From: an uncultured Nostocoides sp.
GTDB lineage: Bacteria; Actinomycetota; Actinomycetes; Actinomycetales; Dermatophilaceae
Reading direction: 5' to 3'
Length of the DNA stretch: 64,000 nt
Assembly (NCBI GenBank): GCA_937873315.1
Contig: CALMQX010000042.1
Location: forward strand, 62,001-126,000
The position numbers and the translations under genes were made by a program. Shown piece after piece: positions 36,171 through 46,279 of this stretch. Every line of letters starts with the position of its first letter. Position 1 is the stretch's first letter. The notes under the pieces were generated by a model. That model was not told where the DNA came from. It worked only from the letters and a program-made list of their open reading frames with translations, and did not search any database.

Positions 36171-37933
36171 GAGCGCCCGATCTCCCGCAGGATCTCGGAG
36201 ACGGCGTTGTCCACGGCCACCTCGCGGCGATCACCGGAGCGCCGATCCTTGACCTCGATGGTTCCGTCGGCGAGCCCGCGCCCCACCACCACGATGGTCG
36301 GCACACCGATCAGCTCGGCGTCCTTGAACTTCACTCCGGGTGATGCCTGCTTACGGTCATCGAGCAGGACCGTCGCGCCAGCTGCCTCCAACGCTCGGGT
36401 GAGTTCCTCGGCATAGAGCGCAACGGCATCGTCCTTGCCGGTGGCCACGATGTGCACATCGGCCGGAGAGATATTGCGGGGCCAACACAGGCCCAGGTCG
36501 TCGTGATTGCCCTCGGCGATGCAGGCCACGGCCCGGGACACACCGACCCCGTAGGAACCCATGGTCACCGTGCGAAGCTTGCCGTTCTCGTCCAGCACCT
36601 TGAGGTCGAGCGCCTCGGCGTACTTGGTGCCCAACTGGAAGATGTGACCCATCTCGATGCCGCGGGCGGCCTCAAGACCAGTGCCGCAGTTCGGGCAGGG
36701 GTCGCCCGGGCGAACTTCGGCGGCCTCGATGAAACCGTCCGCAGTGAAGTCCCGACCCGCGACGAGATCGATCGCGTGGTAGCCATGGCGATTGCCACCG
36801 GCCACCCAGGCCGTGCCCTCGACCACGCGGGGGTCCACCAGGAAGCGCACCCCAGACTCGCTTTCCAGGCCCAGGGCCTGGGGGCCCATGTAGCCCTTGA
36901 CCAGCGCCGGGTATGCCGCAAAGTCGCTTTCCTCGAAGGCTTCGACCCGGGCCGGCTCGACCTGGGCGCCCAAACGCTTCTCGTCGACCTCGCGGTCACC
37001 GGGCACACCCATAGCCAACGGCTCACGGGTCCCATCCGGGTGAACCAGCATGACCACCACGGTCTTGAGGGTGTCCGTTGCCGCCCAGGCCCGGTCCGCT
37101 CGGGGATACAGCTCGTTGAGCCGGTCGACCAAGGTGGCAATCGTCGGACTGTCGGGAGTTTCCTCGACATGGACGGCCGGCGCATCGGCATACGAGATCG
37201 GTTGCGGCGCAGCGACCTTCACTGCTTCGACATTGGCGGCATAGTCACAGGAGGGGCAATGGACGTAGGTGTCTTCACCATTCTCGGCGGTGGCCAGGAA
37301 CTCCTCGCTCTTGGAACCACCCATGGCACCCGCCATCGCCTGAACGATGACGTAGTGGAAGCCCAAGCGGTCGAAGATCCTGACATACGCATCGCGGTGC
37401 AGCTGGTAGCTCTTGTCGAGCCCGGCCTCGTCGAGGTCGAAGGAGTAGCTGTCCTTCATGACGAACTCGCGGCCGCGCAAGATGCCAGCCCGCGGACGCG
37501 CCTCATCGCGGTACTTGGTCTGGATCTGGTAGAGGCTGACCGGAAGGTCCTTGTACGAGTTGAAGAGGTCCTTAACGGCGAGCGTGAACAACTCCTCATG
37601 AGTGGGACCGAGGAGGTAGTCGCCGTCCTTGCGGTCCTTGAGCCGGAAAATGTTGTCGCCGTACTCGGTCCAGCGACCGGTGGCTTCGTACGGCTCCTTG
37701 GGCAGCAGCGCGGGGAAAAGCAACTCCTGCGCGCCCATGCCGTCCATCTCCTCGCGCACGATCTGCTCGACTTGGCGCAGGACCTTCAGGCCCAACGGCA
37801 GCCAGGTGTAGATGCCCGGCGATACCCGTCGGATGTAGCCAGCCCGCACGAGGAGTCGGTGGCTCGGGACCTCCGCGTCCGCCGGGTCCTCGCGAAGGGT
37901 TCGCAGGAACAGGGTCGACATGCGCATGGCCAC
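36167..37933 (-). CDS. proS: prolyl-tRNA synthetase, bacterial type with editing insertion
   Basis: Charges tRNA-Pro and clears mischarged alanine. Class II motifs are present: motif 1 around [18 protein letters not shown], motif 2 in [20 protein letters not shown], and motif 3 near the C-terminus ([12 protein letters not shown]). The INS editing domain fills about residues 225-395. The ending is the anticodon-binding domain with [20 protein letters not shown]. The total is 588 residues. I chose GTG 37933, preceded by AAGGAG; ATG 37927 and 37921 are possible. ProS stands near rimP in mycobacteria, and the same neighbourhood is kept here with insertions. Confidence 0.96.
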   Translation of the reverse strand: MAMRMSTLFLRTLREDPADAEVPSHRLLVRAGYIRRVSPGIYTWLPLGLKVLRQVEQIVREEMDGMGAQELLFPALLPKEPYEATGRWTEYGDNIFRLKDRKDGDYLLGPTHEELFTLAVKDLFNSYKDLPVSLYQIQTKYRDEARPRAGILRGREFVMKDSYSFDLDEAGLDKSYQLHRDAYVRIFDRLGFHYVIVQAMAGAMGGSKSEEFLATAENGEDTYVHCPSCDYAANVEAVKVAAPQPISYADAPAVHVEETPDSPTIATLVDRLNELYPRADRAWAATDTLKTVVVMLVHPDGTREPLAMGVPGDREVDEKRLGAQVEPARVEAFEESDFAAYPALVKGYMGPQALGLESESGVRFLVDPRVVEGTAWVAGGNRHGYHAIDLVAGRDFTADGFIEAAEVRPGDPCPNCGTGLEAARGIEMGHIFQLGTKYAEALDLKVLDENGKLRTVTMGSYGVGVSRAVACIAEGNHDDLGLCWPRNISPADVHIVATGKDDAVALYAEELTRALEAAGATVLLDDRKQASPGVKFKDAELIGVPTIVVVGRGLADGTIEVKDRRSGDRREVAVDNAVSEILREIGRS

Positions 37934-38069
37934 GGGTGACACTCCTTGGGCAGTTGGGGAACGTCGCAAGGATATGCGGTCAGCGGCCCCGTCGGCTGTC
38001 GGATACCCCCCGCGGTATGCCATCCTGGGCCCGACCCTTCTCCCGTGAACCCCGAAAGGCCGAGATCCT

Positions 38070-39755
38070 GTGGCTGCCAGTACCACGCTGACCCGCGTGG
38101 CACCGATCCTCGGCTGGCTGCCGCGCTACCCCCGCGACGACCTGAGCCACGATCTACGGGCGGGGCTGACCGTTGCCATCCTCGTGATCCCGCAGGCCAT
38201 GGCGTATGCCGCGCTGGCTGGGGTGCCCGCGATCACCGGTCTGTATAGCGCCATGGTGGCCATGACGGTGTATGCCGTCCTGGGCACCAGCCGGTTCATC
38301 TCCGTGGGTCCGGTCGCCATCGATTCATTGCTGACCGCCGCGACGGTGGGGCCGCTGGCGAGCGGCGATCCGACGCGCTACCTGGCGCTGGCCAGTGGGC
38401 TCGCCGTGCTCATCGGCCTGATCCAGATCGCGGCCGGGTTGGCTCGGCTGGGGCAGTTGGTCAGTTTGCTGTCCGTGCCGGTCATCAGTGGATTCACCTC
38501 GGCCGCTGCGCTCACTATCGCGGTGACCCAGGTCGGCCCATTGCTGGGCCTGCGGGGATCGGGCTCGTCGAGCACCCTGGTCGAGGCATTGCGCGCGCTG
38601 TGGCCGACCTTGGGCACGATCGACGGGGCCACCGCGGTGGTGGGCTTTGTTTCCCTGCTCGCGCTCTGGAGTCTCAAGCGGTTCGCACCCCGCCTACCTG
38701 GCCCGCTCGTCGTCATTGCCCTGGCCAGCGTGCTTGTGGCGTGGGCGCCGTGGCTGTCCTCCGTGCGCACGCTCGGCGCGGTGCCTTCGGGCATCCCATC
38801 CCCCGGTCTGCCCGCGCTGGCATGGTCCGACCTGCTGACGCTGAGCGGGTCCGCCGCGGCGATTGCGCTGGTGTCCTTCATGGAGTCGATCAGCACCGGC
38901 ACGGCCTTCGCTCGCCGCACTCGGACCACCGTTGATCCCAACCAAGAGCTCATCGGGGTCGGCGCGGCCAATGCCGCCTCGGGCCTCTTCCAGGGATTCT
39001 GCGTTGCCGGCGGCCTCTCGCGGGGTGCCGTCAATGTCGCAGCCGGCGCCCGCAGTCAGGTCTCCGGGCTCTTTGCAGCGATGCTCATCGCCATCTCCCT
39101 GTTCACCCTGACCGGCGTGCTCGCACACCTGCCCAAGACCGTGCTCGCCGCCATCATCCTCATCGCGGTGAGCAGCTTGGTTGACATCAAGGGCGCTCGG
39201 GAGATTGCCCGGGTTCGCCGCAGCGATCTGGTGGCGCTGCTGGCCACGGCCGTGGCCACGCTCACGCTGGGACCGGTCCCGGGTTTGGGCGTGGGGGTGG
39301 CCGTGTCGCTGGCGCTCTTCCTGCGCCCCGCGGTGCAGCCGCATCTGCCGGAGCTGGGGCAACTCCCCGGTCAGGACGTGTACCGCAATGTCACCCGATA
39401 TGACACCCTCCGGAGGCCGGACACCCTGATCCTGCGGGTCGATGCCCCCCTGTCCTTCGTCAGCGCGCGCGCCGTGAATGACCGCATCTCCCATCTGGTG
39501 CGCGAGCGGGCAGGGGTTCGATATGTCATCGTCGATGGCAGCGCCATGATCAGCGCCGACTACACCGGAATCGACTCACTGCTGCGGCTGGCGGCCGATC
39601 TTGACGCGGCTGCGGTTCAGGTCCACCTGGCCGCACTACGGGGGCCGGTCCGGGACATCCTTGACCGCCACGAGGGCTACCGGCTCCTGGTGGAGCAAGG
39701 CCGCGTGCACAGCACAGTGCCCTTGGCGGTGGAAGCCCTGCCGTCCGCGAGCTAA
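38070..39755 (+). CDS. SulP/SLC26 family anion permease with STAS domain
   Basis: A 561-residue transporter. The membrane domain (about 30-420) has the SulP stretch [20 protein letters not shown], then [20 protein letters not shown] and [11 protein letters not shown]. The STAS domain occupies about 435-555 ([38 protein letters not shown]). Members carry sulfate, bicarbonate or other anions; the sequence does not tell which. No carbonic anhydrase or sulfate assimilation gene lies beside it. GTG 38070 has GAAAGG upstream. It overlaps the convergent GNAT gene by 4 nt. Confidence 0.92.
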   Translation: MAASTTLTRVAPILGWLPRYPRDDLSHDLRAGLTVAILVIPQAMAYAALAGVPAITGLYSAMVAMTVYAVLGTSRFISVGPVAIDSLLTAATVGPLASGDPTRYLALASGLAVLIGLIQIAAGLARLGQLVSLLSVPVISGFTSAAALTIAVTQVGPLLGLRGSGSSSTLVEALRALWPTLGTIDGATAVVGFVSLLALWSLKRFAPRLPGPLVVIALASVLVAWAPWLSSVRTLGAVPSGIPSPGLPALAWSDLLTLSGSAAAIALVSFMESISTGTAFARRTRTTVDPNQELIGVGAANAASGLFQGFCVAGGLSRGAVNVAAGARSQVSGLFAAMLIAISLFTLTGVLAHLPKTVLAAIILIAVSSLVDIKGAREIARVRRSDLVALLATAVATLTLGPVPGLGVGVAVSLALFLRPAVQPHLPELGQLPGQDVYRNVTRYDTLRRPDTLILRVDAPLSFVSARAVNDRISHLVRERAGVRYVIVDGSAMISADYTGIDSLLRLAADLDAAAVQVHLAALRGPVRDILDRHEGYRLLVEQGRVHSTVPLAVEALPSAS

Positions 39756-40648
39756 CCGGGTTCCTCAGTCTCCAGGTAGCGTGCCCGCATCCCGTGGTCT
39801 TTGAAGCCCAGCCGTACGTAGAGCTCGTGGGCATGCGGGTTGTCGACATTCACGCACAGCCAGACCGGGCGCTCCCCATGGGCACGTAGGGCCGTGATGG
39901 ACCGCACGACGAGGTGAGCCCCCAGCCCATGCCCGCGCCAACTCGGAATCACGCCCACCTGATCGATCCAACCCTGGGAGAGTGTGATGAAGCCGACCGG
40001 CTCGCCCTCGTCCGTGAGCGCCACCCGAGAGTCGTCCAGGAGGACCTCGGGGTCCTGGGTCAGCTCCGCGAGCCACTCCTCCTGCGGGGTTCCCGGGAAG
40101 CCGGGGCGGTCCGCGAAGGACGCGGCATAGGCGGAGTAGAAGGCCGCAGCGGTGTCCTCTCGGAAGGGTTCCGTGTGCAGTCCGTCGGGGAGTGGGATCC
40201 GCGGGACCTGCTTGCGTCGGTGGCGCATGACGTGCTCGGCGAAGACGCGGATCAGCCCTGCGTCGGCAAAGAGCTCACCCTGATCGGGCCAGGTGCTCTC
40301 GGCCAGCACCTTGAGCCTGGCTCCCCCTGCATGTTCGCGAGCCCACCGCACCAGGTCCACACCGTAGTGCTGCGAGCGAACCTCGGGGTGGGTCAGCCCG
40401 GTCGCAACCCGGCCCTCCCCATCGGCAAAGATGCTCGCCGCCGCCACCAGGTCGCCAGTCTCGTCCCAGCCACCAATGGACACCCCACTGAGGTAATGGC
40501 GTCGAAGGGTCTCCTCCTCGGCGAGCAAGGGCAGCCCGCCGTCGATGTCGAGGCATGCGGTCGCCAATTCTGCGAGCGCGACCAGGTCGTCCTCACCCAG
40601 CGGGCGCCAATCCAGCGTCGACACGAGTCTCACCACCTTCACCGCCAT
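39752..40648 (-). CDS. tandem GNAT acetyltransferase, mycothiol-synthase-like
   Basis: About 298 residues with two GNAT folds. The first half (1-140) is degenerate. The second half carries the acetyl-CoA site (QVGVIPSWRGHGLGAHLVVR) and the ending VNVDNPHAHELYVRLGFKDH. The layout resembles MshD, the last enzyme of mycothiol synthesis, but so do many actinobacterial tandem GNATs, so I do not assign mshD. I used ATG 40648; ATG 40702 would add 18 residues and end close to the ROK promoter. It diverges from the ROK regulator. Confidence 0.78.
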   Translation of the reverse strand: MAVKVVRLVSTLDWRPLGEDDLVALAELATACLDIDGGLPLLAEEETLRRHYLSGVSIGGWDETGDLVAAASIFADGEGRVATGLTHPEVRSQHYGVDLVRWAREHAGGARLKVLAESTWPDQGELFADAGLIRVFAEHVMRHRRKQVPRIPLPDGLHTEPFREDTAAAFYSAYAASFADRPGFPGTPQEEWLAELTQDPEVLLDDSRVALTDEGEPVGFITLSQGWIDQVGVIPSWRGHGLGAHLVVRSITALRAHGERPVWLCVNVDNPHAHELYVRLGFKDHGMRARYLETEEPG

Positions 40649-40706
40649 GAAAGCACGTCGCGGCTCCGCGAGGCGAACGGACCCTGGCGCTATTTTGTCC
40701 ATGCTC

Positions 40707-40735
40707 TTAACAATTTGCTAACAGCGGGCTAGGGT
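40707..40735 (+). promoter_or_regulatory. ROK gene promoter with candidate operator
   Basis: TTAACAATTTGCTAA (40707-40721) is a 15-bp near-palindrome with six of seven pairs matching. TAGGGT at 40730-40735 lies 8 nt before the ATG at 40744 and could be the -10. A related half, TCAACAATT, lies at 42079-42087 ahead of the ABC genes. Binding by the ROK protein at both sites is an inference. Confidence 0.45.
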
Positions 40736-40743
40736 GACCGATC

Positions 40744-42006
40744 ATGAACGCACACAGGATGGTCTCAGAGCGCTCGAGATCAACCGCGTCTACGGCCAGC
40801 CCAGCCCGCCAGGCGTCCCTGCGTGAGCACAACCTCTCCCTGGTGTTGCGCCAAATCTGCTCCGCCGGATCCGGGGTCAGCCGGGCGCATCTGGCGCGGC
40901 ATACCGGACTGACTCGGGCCACGGTCTCGGAGTTGGTCGACCTATTGCTTCAAGCCGGGATGGTGCGAGAGCTCACCCCTCAGGCGTTGGCCGGCGCCGG
41001 GCGCCCCGCCACTCCGGTGATCCCTGCGGAGCAAGGCCTGCGCGGGATCGGTATCGACATCGCCGTTGACCATATCGCCGTGTGCACGGTGACCCTGACC
41101 GGCACCATGGCCACCCAACGGGTGATCGAAGGCGAATTCGCGCTCAGCCATCCCGAGAGACTGCTCGCCCGGGTCAGCCGCATGGTCGAGGCCACGATTG
41201 CCGACACCGTGGCCGCCGGCGCACAGGTCGCTGGGGTCTGTGTGGCCTTGCCGGGTCTGGTCGATCCGGAGCACTCCCGTTTGCGGCATGCCCCCAACCT
41301 CAACTGGTCGGATCTGCCGATTGGCGAGCTCTTGCGGACGGCATTGGGCCGGCCAGAACTGGCCGTCCTGGTCGGCAACGACGCGAGCCTCGCGGCCACA
41401 GCAGAAGTGCTCATCCGTGCGCGACGCGAGGACGTCAGAGCGACTGCCGACTTCCTCTACATCACCGGCGAGGTCGGAATTGGTGGCGCCATCGTGCGAC
41501 GCGGAGAGTTGTCCGGCGGCACCCGCGGCTGGGCCGGGGAAATCGGGCACACGAATATCGACGCCAACGGAGAGCTGTGCACCTGCGGAGCCCGTGGGTG
41601 CCTGGAACGGTATGCCGGCAAGGCCGCCTTTATCGCTCGCGCCGGGCTTCCCCCAGGATCGTCGTGGGAGCAACTCCATCGCAGCATCGCCGGCGGTGAT
41701 CCGGCTGCGCTGGCCGCCGTGGCCGAGGTCGGGGCCGCCCTTGGCGTCGCGGCCGCCTCCGCGTTGAACGTCCTGGATATCGACACGATCTTGCTCGGCG
41801 GCGCCTATGCGTCCTTGGCCGACCAGCTCGCCCCGGGAATCCTCGCAGAGCTCCGAAATCGGGTCATTGCGGTGCGCTTCGCCGGGGCCGAGGTCTATGT
41901 CGAGGGCGCACTCGGCGGCGAGCATGCGGCGCTACATGGCGCCGGTTTGACGGTGGTCAACGCAGTCCTGGCCAACCCATCGGCCTGGCTCGACACTGCG
42001 CCCTAG
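40744..42006 (+). CDS. ROK family (NagC/XylR-like) transcriptional regulator
   Basis: A 420-residue regulator. The N-terminal winged helix (about 30-95) reads VSRAHLARHTGLTRATVSEL, then LLLQAGMVRE. The ROK sugar-kinase-like domain follows, with GIGIDIAVDHIAVCTVTL, VGNDASLAATAE, and the zinc-site block GEIGHTNIDANGELCTCGAR containing the CxCGxxGCLE motif. The kinase signature at the start of the ROK domain is incomplete, as usual for regulators. The target is almost certainly the ABC operon 126 nt downstream, with a monosaccharide as inducer. Confidence 0.92.
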   Translation: MNAHRMVSERSRSTASTASPARQASLREHNLSLVLRQICSAGSGVSRAHLARHTGLTRATVSELVDLLLQAGMVRELTPQALAGAGRPATPVIPAEQGLRGIGIDIAVDHIAVCTVTLTGTMATQRVIEGEFALSHPERLLARVSRMVEATIADTVAAGAQVAGVCVALPGLVDPEHSRLRHAPNLNWSDLPIGELLRTALGRPELAVLVGNDASLAATAEVLIRARREDVRATADFLYITGEVGIGGAIVRRGELSGGTRGWAGEIGHTNIDANGELCTCGARGCLERYAGKAAFIARAGLPPGSSWEQLHRSIAGGDPAALAAVAEVGAALGVAAASALNVLDIDTILLGGAYASLADQLAPGILAELRNRVIAVRFAGAEVYVEGALGGEHAALHGAGLTVVNAVLANPSAWLDTAP

Positions 42007-42040
42007 ACGCAGATCGATCTCGAATTGCAACCTGCTACCC

Positions 42041-42068
42041 CTTGCGCGTCACCCGATGTTCGTAATAT
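42041..42068 (+). promoter_or_regulatory. candidate promoter of the monosaccharide ABC operon
   Basis: CTTGCG at 42041-42046 and TAATAT at 42063-42068, spaced by 16 bp, lie 64 nt before the mmsA start. TAATAT is the most AT-rich hexamer in the gap. Confirmation would need transcript ends. Confidence 0.4.
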
Positions 42069-42132
42069 GTTCATCCAGTCAACAATTCCTCTGATCTCGC
42101 AGAGGACCGGACCTCAACGAGGAGGCTGACCG

Positions 42133-43698
42133 ATGACCGCAGGCGACGTCATCCTGGAGATGCGCGATATCACCAAGGAGTTCCCCGGGGTCAAAGCCCT
42201 CTCGAATGTCTCGATGGCGGTGCGCCGGGGCGAGATCCACGCCATCTGTGGCGAGAACGGTGCCGGCAAGTCGACCCTGATGAAGGTCCTCTCCGGGGTG
42301 TGGCCCTCAGGGTCCTACACCGGGGACATCGTCTTCGAGGGCAAGCCAGCGGGATTCTCCACGATCCGGGACTCCGAGCACGCCGGCATCGTGATCATCC
42401 ACCAAGAGCTCGCGCTCATCCCCGAGCTCTCCATCGCTGAGAACATCTTCCTGGGTAACGAGCAGCGCAAGGGCCTGTCCATCGACTGGGTCGCCACCCG
42501 GGCCAAGGCCGCCGAGCTGCTGGCCAGGGTTGGCCTCTCGGAGGACCCGATGACCAAGATCAAGGACATCGGGGTCGGCAAGCAGCAACTGGTCGAGATC
42601 GCCAAGGCGCTCTCCAAGGACGTCAAGCTCCTGATCCTCGATGAGCCCACGGCAGCGCTCAATGAGAGCGACTCCCAGCACCTGCTGCAGATCATGGACG
42701 GCCTTCGCAGCAAGGGCATCACCCAGATCATCATCAGCCACAAGCTCAACGAGATCGAGCAGATCGCCGACTCGATCACGATCATTCGCGATGGCATGTC
42801 GGTGGAGACCCTGCGGGTCAAGGAAGACGGCGTCGACGAGAACCGGATCATCAAGGGCATGGTCGGGCGAGAGCTCGAGTCCCGCTTCCCCGAGCACACC
42901 CCCCAGATCGGCGAGACCTTCTTCGAGGTCAAGAACTGGCGGGTGCAGCACCCCATCCGCACCGATCGCCTGGTGTGCAAGGACTCGTCGTTCTTCGTGC
43001 GGCGTGGCGAGATTGTCGGCTTTGCCGGGCTCATGGGCGCCGGCCGCACCGAGCTCATGCGCTCGATCTTCGGGCGCTCGTATGGCACCTGGCTCAGCGG
43101 CGAGCTGATCATGAATGGTCAGCACCTCACCCTCAAGAATGTCCCGGCCGCCATCGGCGCCGACATCGCCTATGTCACCGAGGACCGCAAGACCCTCGGC
43201 CTGAACCTGCTCGACGACATCAAGCGCACGACGGTGTCCGCCGAGTTGAGCAAGATCACCCGCGGACTGGTCGTGGACGAGACCGCGGAGTATGCCGCCG
43301 CGGAGCAGTTCCGTACCGAGTTGCGGACCAAGGCCCCGAGCGTGGATGAAGGCGTGGCCAAACTCTCGGGAGGGAACCAGCAGAAGGTCGTTCTGGCCAA
43401 ATGGCTCTTCACCGATCCGGAGCTGCTCATCCTCGATGAACCCACCCGAGGCATCGACGTGGGTGCGAAGTACGAGATCTACGGCATCATCCAGCGACTC
43501 GCAGCCCAGGGGAAAGGCGTCATTGTCGTCTCCTCGGAGTTGCCCGAACTCTTGGGCCTCTCTGACCGCATCTACACCATCTGTGAGGGTGCCATCACTG
43601 GCTGCCTCGACAAGGAACACGCCACACAAGAGTCGCTCATGCGACTCATGACCACCACAACAAGCCGCGGCGCCGAGGCGACGCCGACGGCCTCCTGA
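42133..43698 (+). CDS. mmsA: monosaccharide ABC transporter, dual ATPase subunit
   Basis: The 521-residue ATPase of a CUT2-type sugar importer, with two fused ABC domains. Domain 1 has Walker [34 protein letters not shown] and Walker [12 protein letters not shown]. Domain 2 has the degenerate P-loop [19 protein letters not shown], the signature LSGGNQQK and Walker [13 protein letters not shown]. The wording of these blocks matches MmsA/GguA, the partner of ChvE, better than XylG or RbsA. A GAGGAGG site lies 6 nt upstream. It is first in the mmsA-mmsB-chvE order. Confidence 0.93.
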   Translation: MTAGDVILEMRDITKEFPGVKALSNVSMAVRRGEIHAICGENGAGKSTLMKVLSGVWPSGSYTGDIVFEGKPAGFSTIRDSEHAGIVIIHQELALIPELSIAENIFLGNEQRKGLSIDWVATRAKAAELLARVGLSEDPMTKIKDIGVGKQQLVEIAKALSKDVKLLILDEPTAALNESDSQHLLQIMDGLRSKGITQIIISHKLNEIEQIADSITIIRDGMSVETLRVKEDGVDENRIIKGMVGRELESRFPEHTPQIGETFFEVKNWRVQHPIRTDRLVCKDSSFFVRRGEIVGFAGLMGAGRTELMRSIFGRSYGTWLSGELIMNGQHLTLKNVPAAIGADIAYVTEDRKTLGLNLLDDIKRTTVSAELSKITRGLVVDETAEYAAAEQFRTELRTKAPSVDEGVAKLSGGNQQKVVLAKWLFTDPELLILDEPTRGIDVGAKYEIYGIIQRLAAQGKGVIVVSSELPELLGLSDRIYTICEGAITGCLDKEHATQESLMRLMTTTTSRGAEATPTAS

Positions 43699-43727
43699 GC
43701 CCCGCCCCGACAACTAGGAGAGCGACC

Positions 43728-45011
43728 ATGGACTTCATCAAGAAGCTATTCGGCGGCGACATCCGCCAACTCGGCATGATCGGTGCCCTCGTCTTCCTCA
43801 TCCTCTTCTTCCAGTGGAGTACCGACGGGCTCACTCTGACCCCGGACAATCTCAACAACATCATCCGAGGCAATGCCCACATCCTCGTCCTGGCCATCGG
43901 CATGGTGCTGGTCATCATCGCGGGACATATCGACCTGTCTGTGGGCTCGGTGGCCGCATCGGTCGGCATCCTTGTCGCCCTGGCGATGCGGGATTGGGGG
44001 CTTAACTGGTTCTTGGGCATCCTCCTGGGCCTGGCCTTCGGCGCCTTGATCGGTGCCTGGCAGGGGTGGTGGACGGCCTATGTCGGCATACCCGCCTTCA
44101 TCGTGACTCTGGCCGGCATGCTCTTCTTCCGAGGCCTCAACCAGTTCATCGGCAAGTCCAACACCATTCCGGTCCCCGAGGAGTTCCAGACCATCGGCGG
44201 TGGGTCACTCCCCGAGGTGGGGCCGGATACGGGTTATAACAATCTCACCGTCTTGCTCGGCCTGATCGGCTGTGCCGTGATCGTCCTCGGCGCCCTGCGC
44301 GGCCGGGCCCGACTAGTCAAGATCGGCGCCGACGTCGAAAGCCCGGCAGTGATGTGGACACGACTCGCCCTCATCTGCCTGGTGATTATGGGTGCGATGC
44401 TGCTCATCGCGTCCGGCACCAAGGGCTTCCCAGTGTCCGGCCTCATTCTGGTCGCTTTGGTTCTCTTCTACGGGTTCCTCACCAGCAAGACCGTTCTGGG
44501 GCGCCATATCTACGCGGTCGGCGGCAACCGGCACGCGGCTGAGTTGTCCGGTGTCCAAAGCAAGAAGATCAACTTCTTCGTGATGGCGAATATGTCCGTC
44601 CTGGCCGCCCTCGCGGGCATGATGTTCGTGGCCCGCTCGCGCGCCTCGGGTCCCTTTGATGGTGTCGGCTGGGAGTTGGATGCCATTGCCGCGGTCTTCA
44701 TCGGGGGCGCCGCCGTCACCGGAGGTGTCGGCACGGTTGTCGGCTCGATCGTCGGTGGCCTGGTGATGGCGGTGCTCAACAATGGCCTCCAGCTGGAGAG
44801 CATCGGCGCAGACCGTACCCAGATGATCAAGGGCATGGTCTTGCTCATCGCTGTGGCTTTCGACTTGTACAGCAAGAAGCAGGGCAAGCCCTCCCTCATC
44901 GGACGACTCATGGATGGCGCCAAGGGCAGCAGGGCTGCCACCCAGCCAGACCAGAACCCGGCGGAGGCCGAAGTAACCCCGACCACGGACACCATCCGCA
45001 CGGAGAACTAA
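43728..45011 (+). CDS. mmsB: monosaccharide ABC transporter permease
   Basis: A 427-residue BPD_transp_2 permease with about ten to eleven membrane helices. Family blocks are VLAIGMVLVIIAGHIDLSVG near the N-terminus, ALIGAWQGWWTAYVGIPAFI and GGAAVTGGVGTVVGSIVGG near the end. The long form with an extra segment around residue 190 is characteristic of MmsB/GguB and XylH. An Ala/Thr-rich cytoplasmic tail of about 30 residues closes the protein. It follows mmsA by 29 nt, with a GGAGAG site. Confidence 0.93.
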   Translation: MDFIKKLFGGDIRQLGMIGALVFLILFFQWSTDGLTLTPDNLNNIIRGNAHILVLAIGMVLVIIAGHIDLSVGSVAASVGILVALAMRDWGLNWFLGILLGLAFGALIGAWQGWWTAYVGIPAFIVTLAGMLFFRGLNQFIGKSNTIPVPEEFQTIGGGSLPEVGPDTGYNNLTVLLGLIGCAVIVLGALRGRARLVKIGADVESPAVMWTRLALICLVIMGAMLLIASGTKGFPVSGLILVALVLFYGFLTSKTVLGRHIYAVGGNRHAAELSGVQSKKINFFVMANMSVLAALAGMMFVARSRASGPFDGVGWELDAIAAVFIGGAAVTGGVGTVVGSIVGGLVMAVLNNGLQLESIGADRTQMIKGMVLLIAVAFDLYSKKQGKPSLIGRLMDGAKGSRAATQPDQNPAEAEVTPTTDTIRTEN

Positions 45012-45080
45012 GCGTTTGCAAGCCACACCAACAACCCCACCTCGAGGCCTAGCCCTCGAACAACAAGAGAGAAGGAACAG

Positions 45081-46196
45081 ATGCGTTCACTGACGAAGGT
45101 GCTCGCCGTCACCGCAGCTGCGGGTCTGGCGCTCACCGGTTGCGGTCGCAGCGATGACACCAAGTCCTCGGCAACCACGGGTAACTCGGCCGCCACCTCG
45201 ACCGGCACGAGCGGCTTCGCCGCCGACTCGGTCATCGGTGTCTCGCTGCCGCAGAAGACCTCGGAGAACTGGGTCCTCGCGGAGAAGCTCTTCAATGACG
45301 GCCTTTCGGGTGCCGGCTTCAAGCAGAGCGTTCAGTTCGCCAACGGTGGCGTCACCGAGCAGCAGAACCAGATCGACGCGATGATCACCCAGGGTGCCAA
45401 GGTGCTGGTGGTCGGCGCGATCGATGGCGGGCAGCTCGGCAGCCAACTCAAGGCCGCCAAGGAGAAGGGCATCACGGTCATCGCCTACGACCGACTGCTC
45501 ACCAACACCGCCGATGTCGACTACTACGTCGCCTTCGACAACTTCAAGGTCGGTGTGCTCCAGGGCACCGCGCTCCTCGAGGGCATGGCCAAGAAGAAGC
45601 CGAACGGCCCGTACAACATCGAGCTCTTCGCAGGTTCGCCCGATGACAACAACGCCAAGGTCTTCTTCGAGGGCGCCATGAGCGTCCTGCAGCCGAAGAT
45701 CGACGATGGCACCCTCAAGGTCGTCTCCGGTCAGACTACGTTCGAGCAGGCCGTTACCCAGGGTTGGAAGGCGGAGAACGCCCAGAACCGCATGGACACC
45801 CTGCTGGCTGGCTCCTACACCGGCAGCACCGTTCTCGACGGTGTTCTCTCCCCCAATGACACCCTGGCCCGCGCCATCCTCACCTCCGTTGACGCTGCTG
45901 GCAAGGCGATCCCGGTGGTGACCGGCCAGGACTCTGAGGTCGAGTCGATCAAGTCGATCATGGCCGGCAAGCAGTACTCCACCATCAACAAGGACACCCG
46001 CAAGCTCGTCGCCGCGACGATCGATATGGTCAAGGCACTGCAGGCTGGCCAAAAGCCGACCGTCACCGATGACAAGTCGTACAACAACGGCGTCAAGGTG
46101 GTCCCGGCCAACCTCCTCACCCCGGTCATTGCGACCAAGGAGAACGCGGCTGAGGTCTACAAGGACGACCCAACCCTCGGCCCGCTGACCAAGTGA
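45081..46196 (+). CDS. chvE: monosaccharide ABC transporter substrate-binding lipoprotein (ChvE-like)
   Basis: A 371-residue lipoprotein with lipobox LALTGC. After a Ser/Thr-rich spacer comes the periplasmic-binding fold: IGVSLPQKTSENWVLAEKLF, FANGGVTEQQNQIDAMITQG, LFAGSPDDNNAKVFFEGAM and VTGQDSEVESIKSIMAGKQY. These closely follow ChvE, which binds several aldoses such as galactose, arabinose, xylose and glucose. It is the last gene of the operon, though binding proteins often come first. Two hairpins follow directly (46211-46270). Confidence 0.93.
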   Translation: MRSLTKVLAVTAAAGLALTGCGRSDDTKSSATTGNSAATSTGTSGFAADSVIGVSLPQKTSENWVLAEKLFNDGLSGAGFKQSVQFANGGVTEQQNQIDAMITQGAKVLVVGAIDGGQLGSQLKAAKEKGITVIAYDRLLTNTADVDYYVAFDNFKVGVLQGTALLEGMAKKKPNGPYNIELFAGSPDDNNAKVFFEGAMSVLQPKIDDGTLKVVSGQTTFEQAVTQGWKAENAQNRMDTLLAGSYTGSTVLDGVLSPNDTLARAILTSVDAAGKAIPVVTGQDSEVESIKSIMAGKQYSTINKDTRKLVAATIDMVKALQAGQKPTVTDDKSYNNGVKVVPANLLTPVIATKENAAEVYKDDPTLGPLTK

Positions 46197-46210
46197 GCTG
46201 AGTCCTCCCC

Positions 46211-46270
46211 GCGGTGACCACCGTCACCGCTGCAATGGGGCGGCATACCCACCGGGTATGCCGCCCCATT
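46211..46270. terminator. tandem hairpins ending the sugar transporter operon
   Basis: The first hairpin pairs GCGGTGAC (46211-46218) with GTCACCGC (46223-46230). The second is a perfect 17-bp stem, 46234-46250 with 46254-46270, and a 3-nt loop; its arms contain GGCATACCC and GGGTATGCC. It lies 10 nt from the stop of the convergent GNAT gene and can serve both strands. Confidence 0.8.
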
Positions 46271-46279
46271 CGCGTCGGC

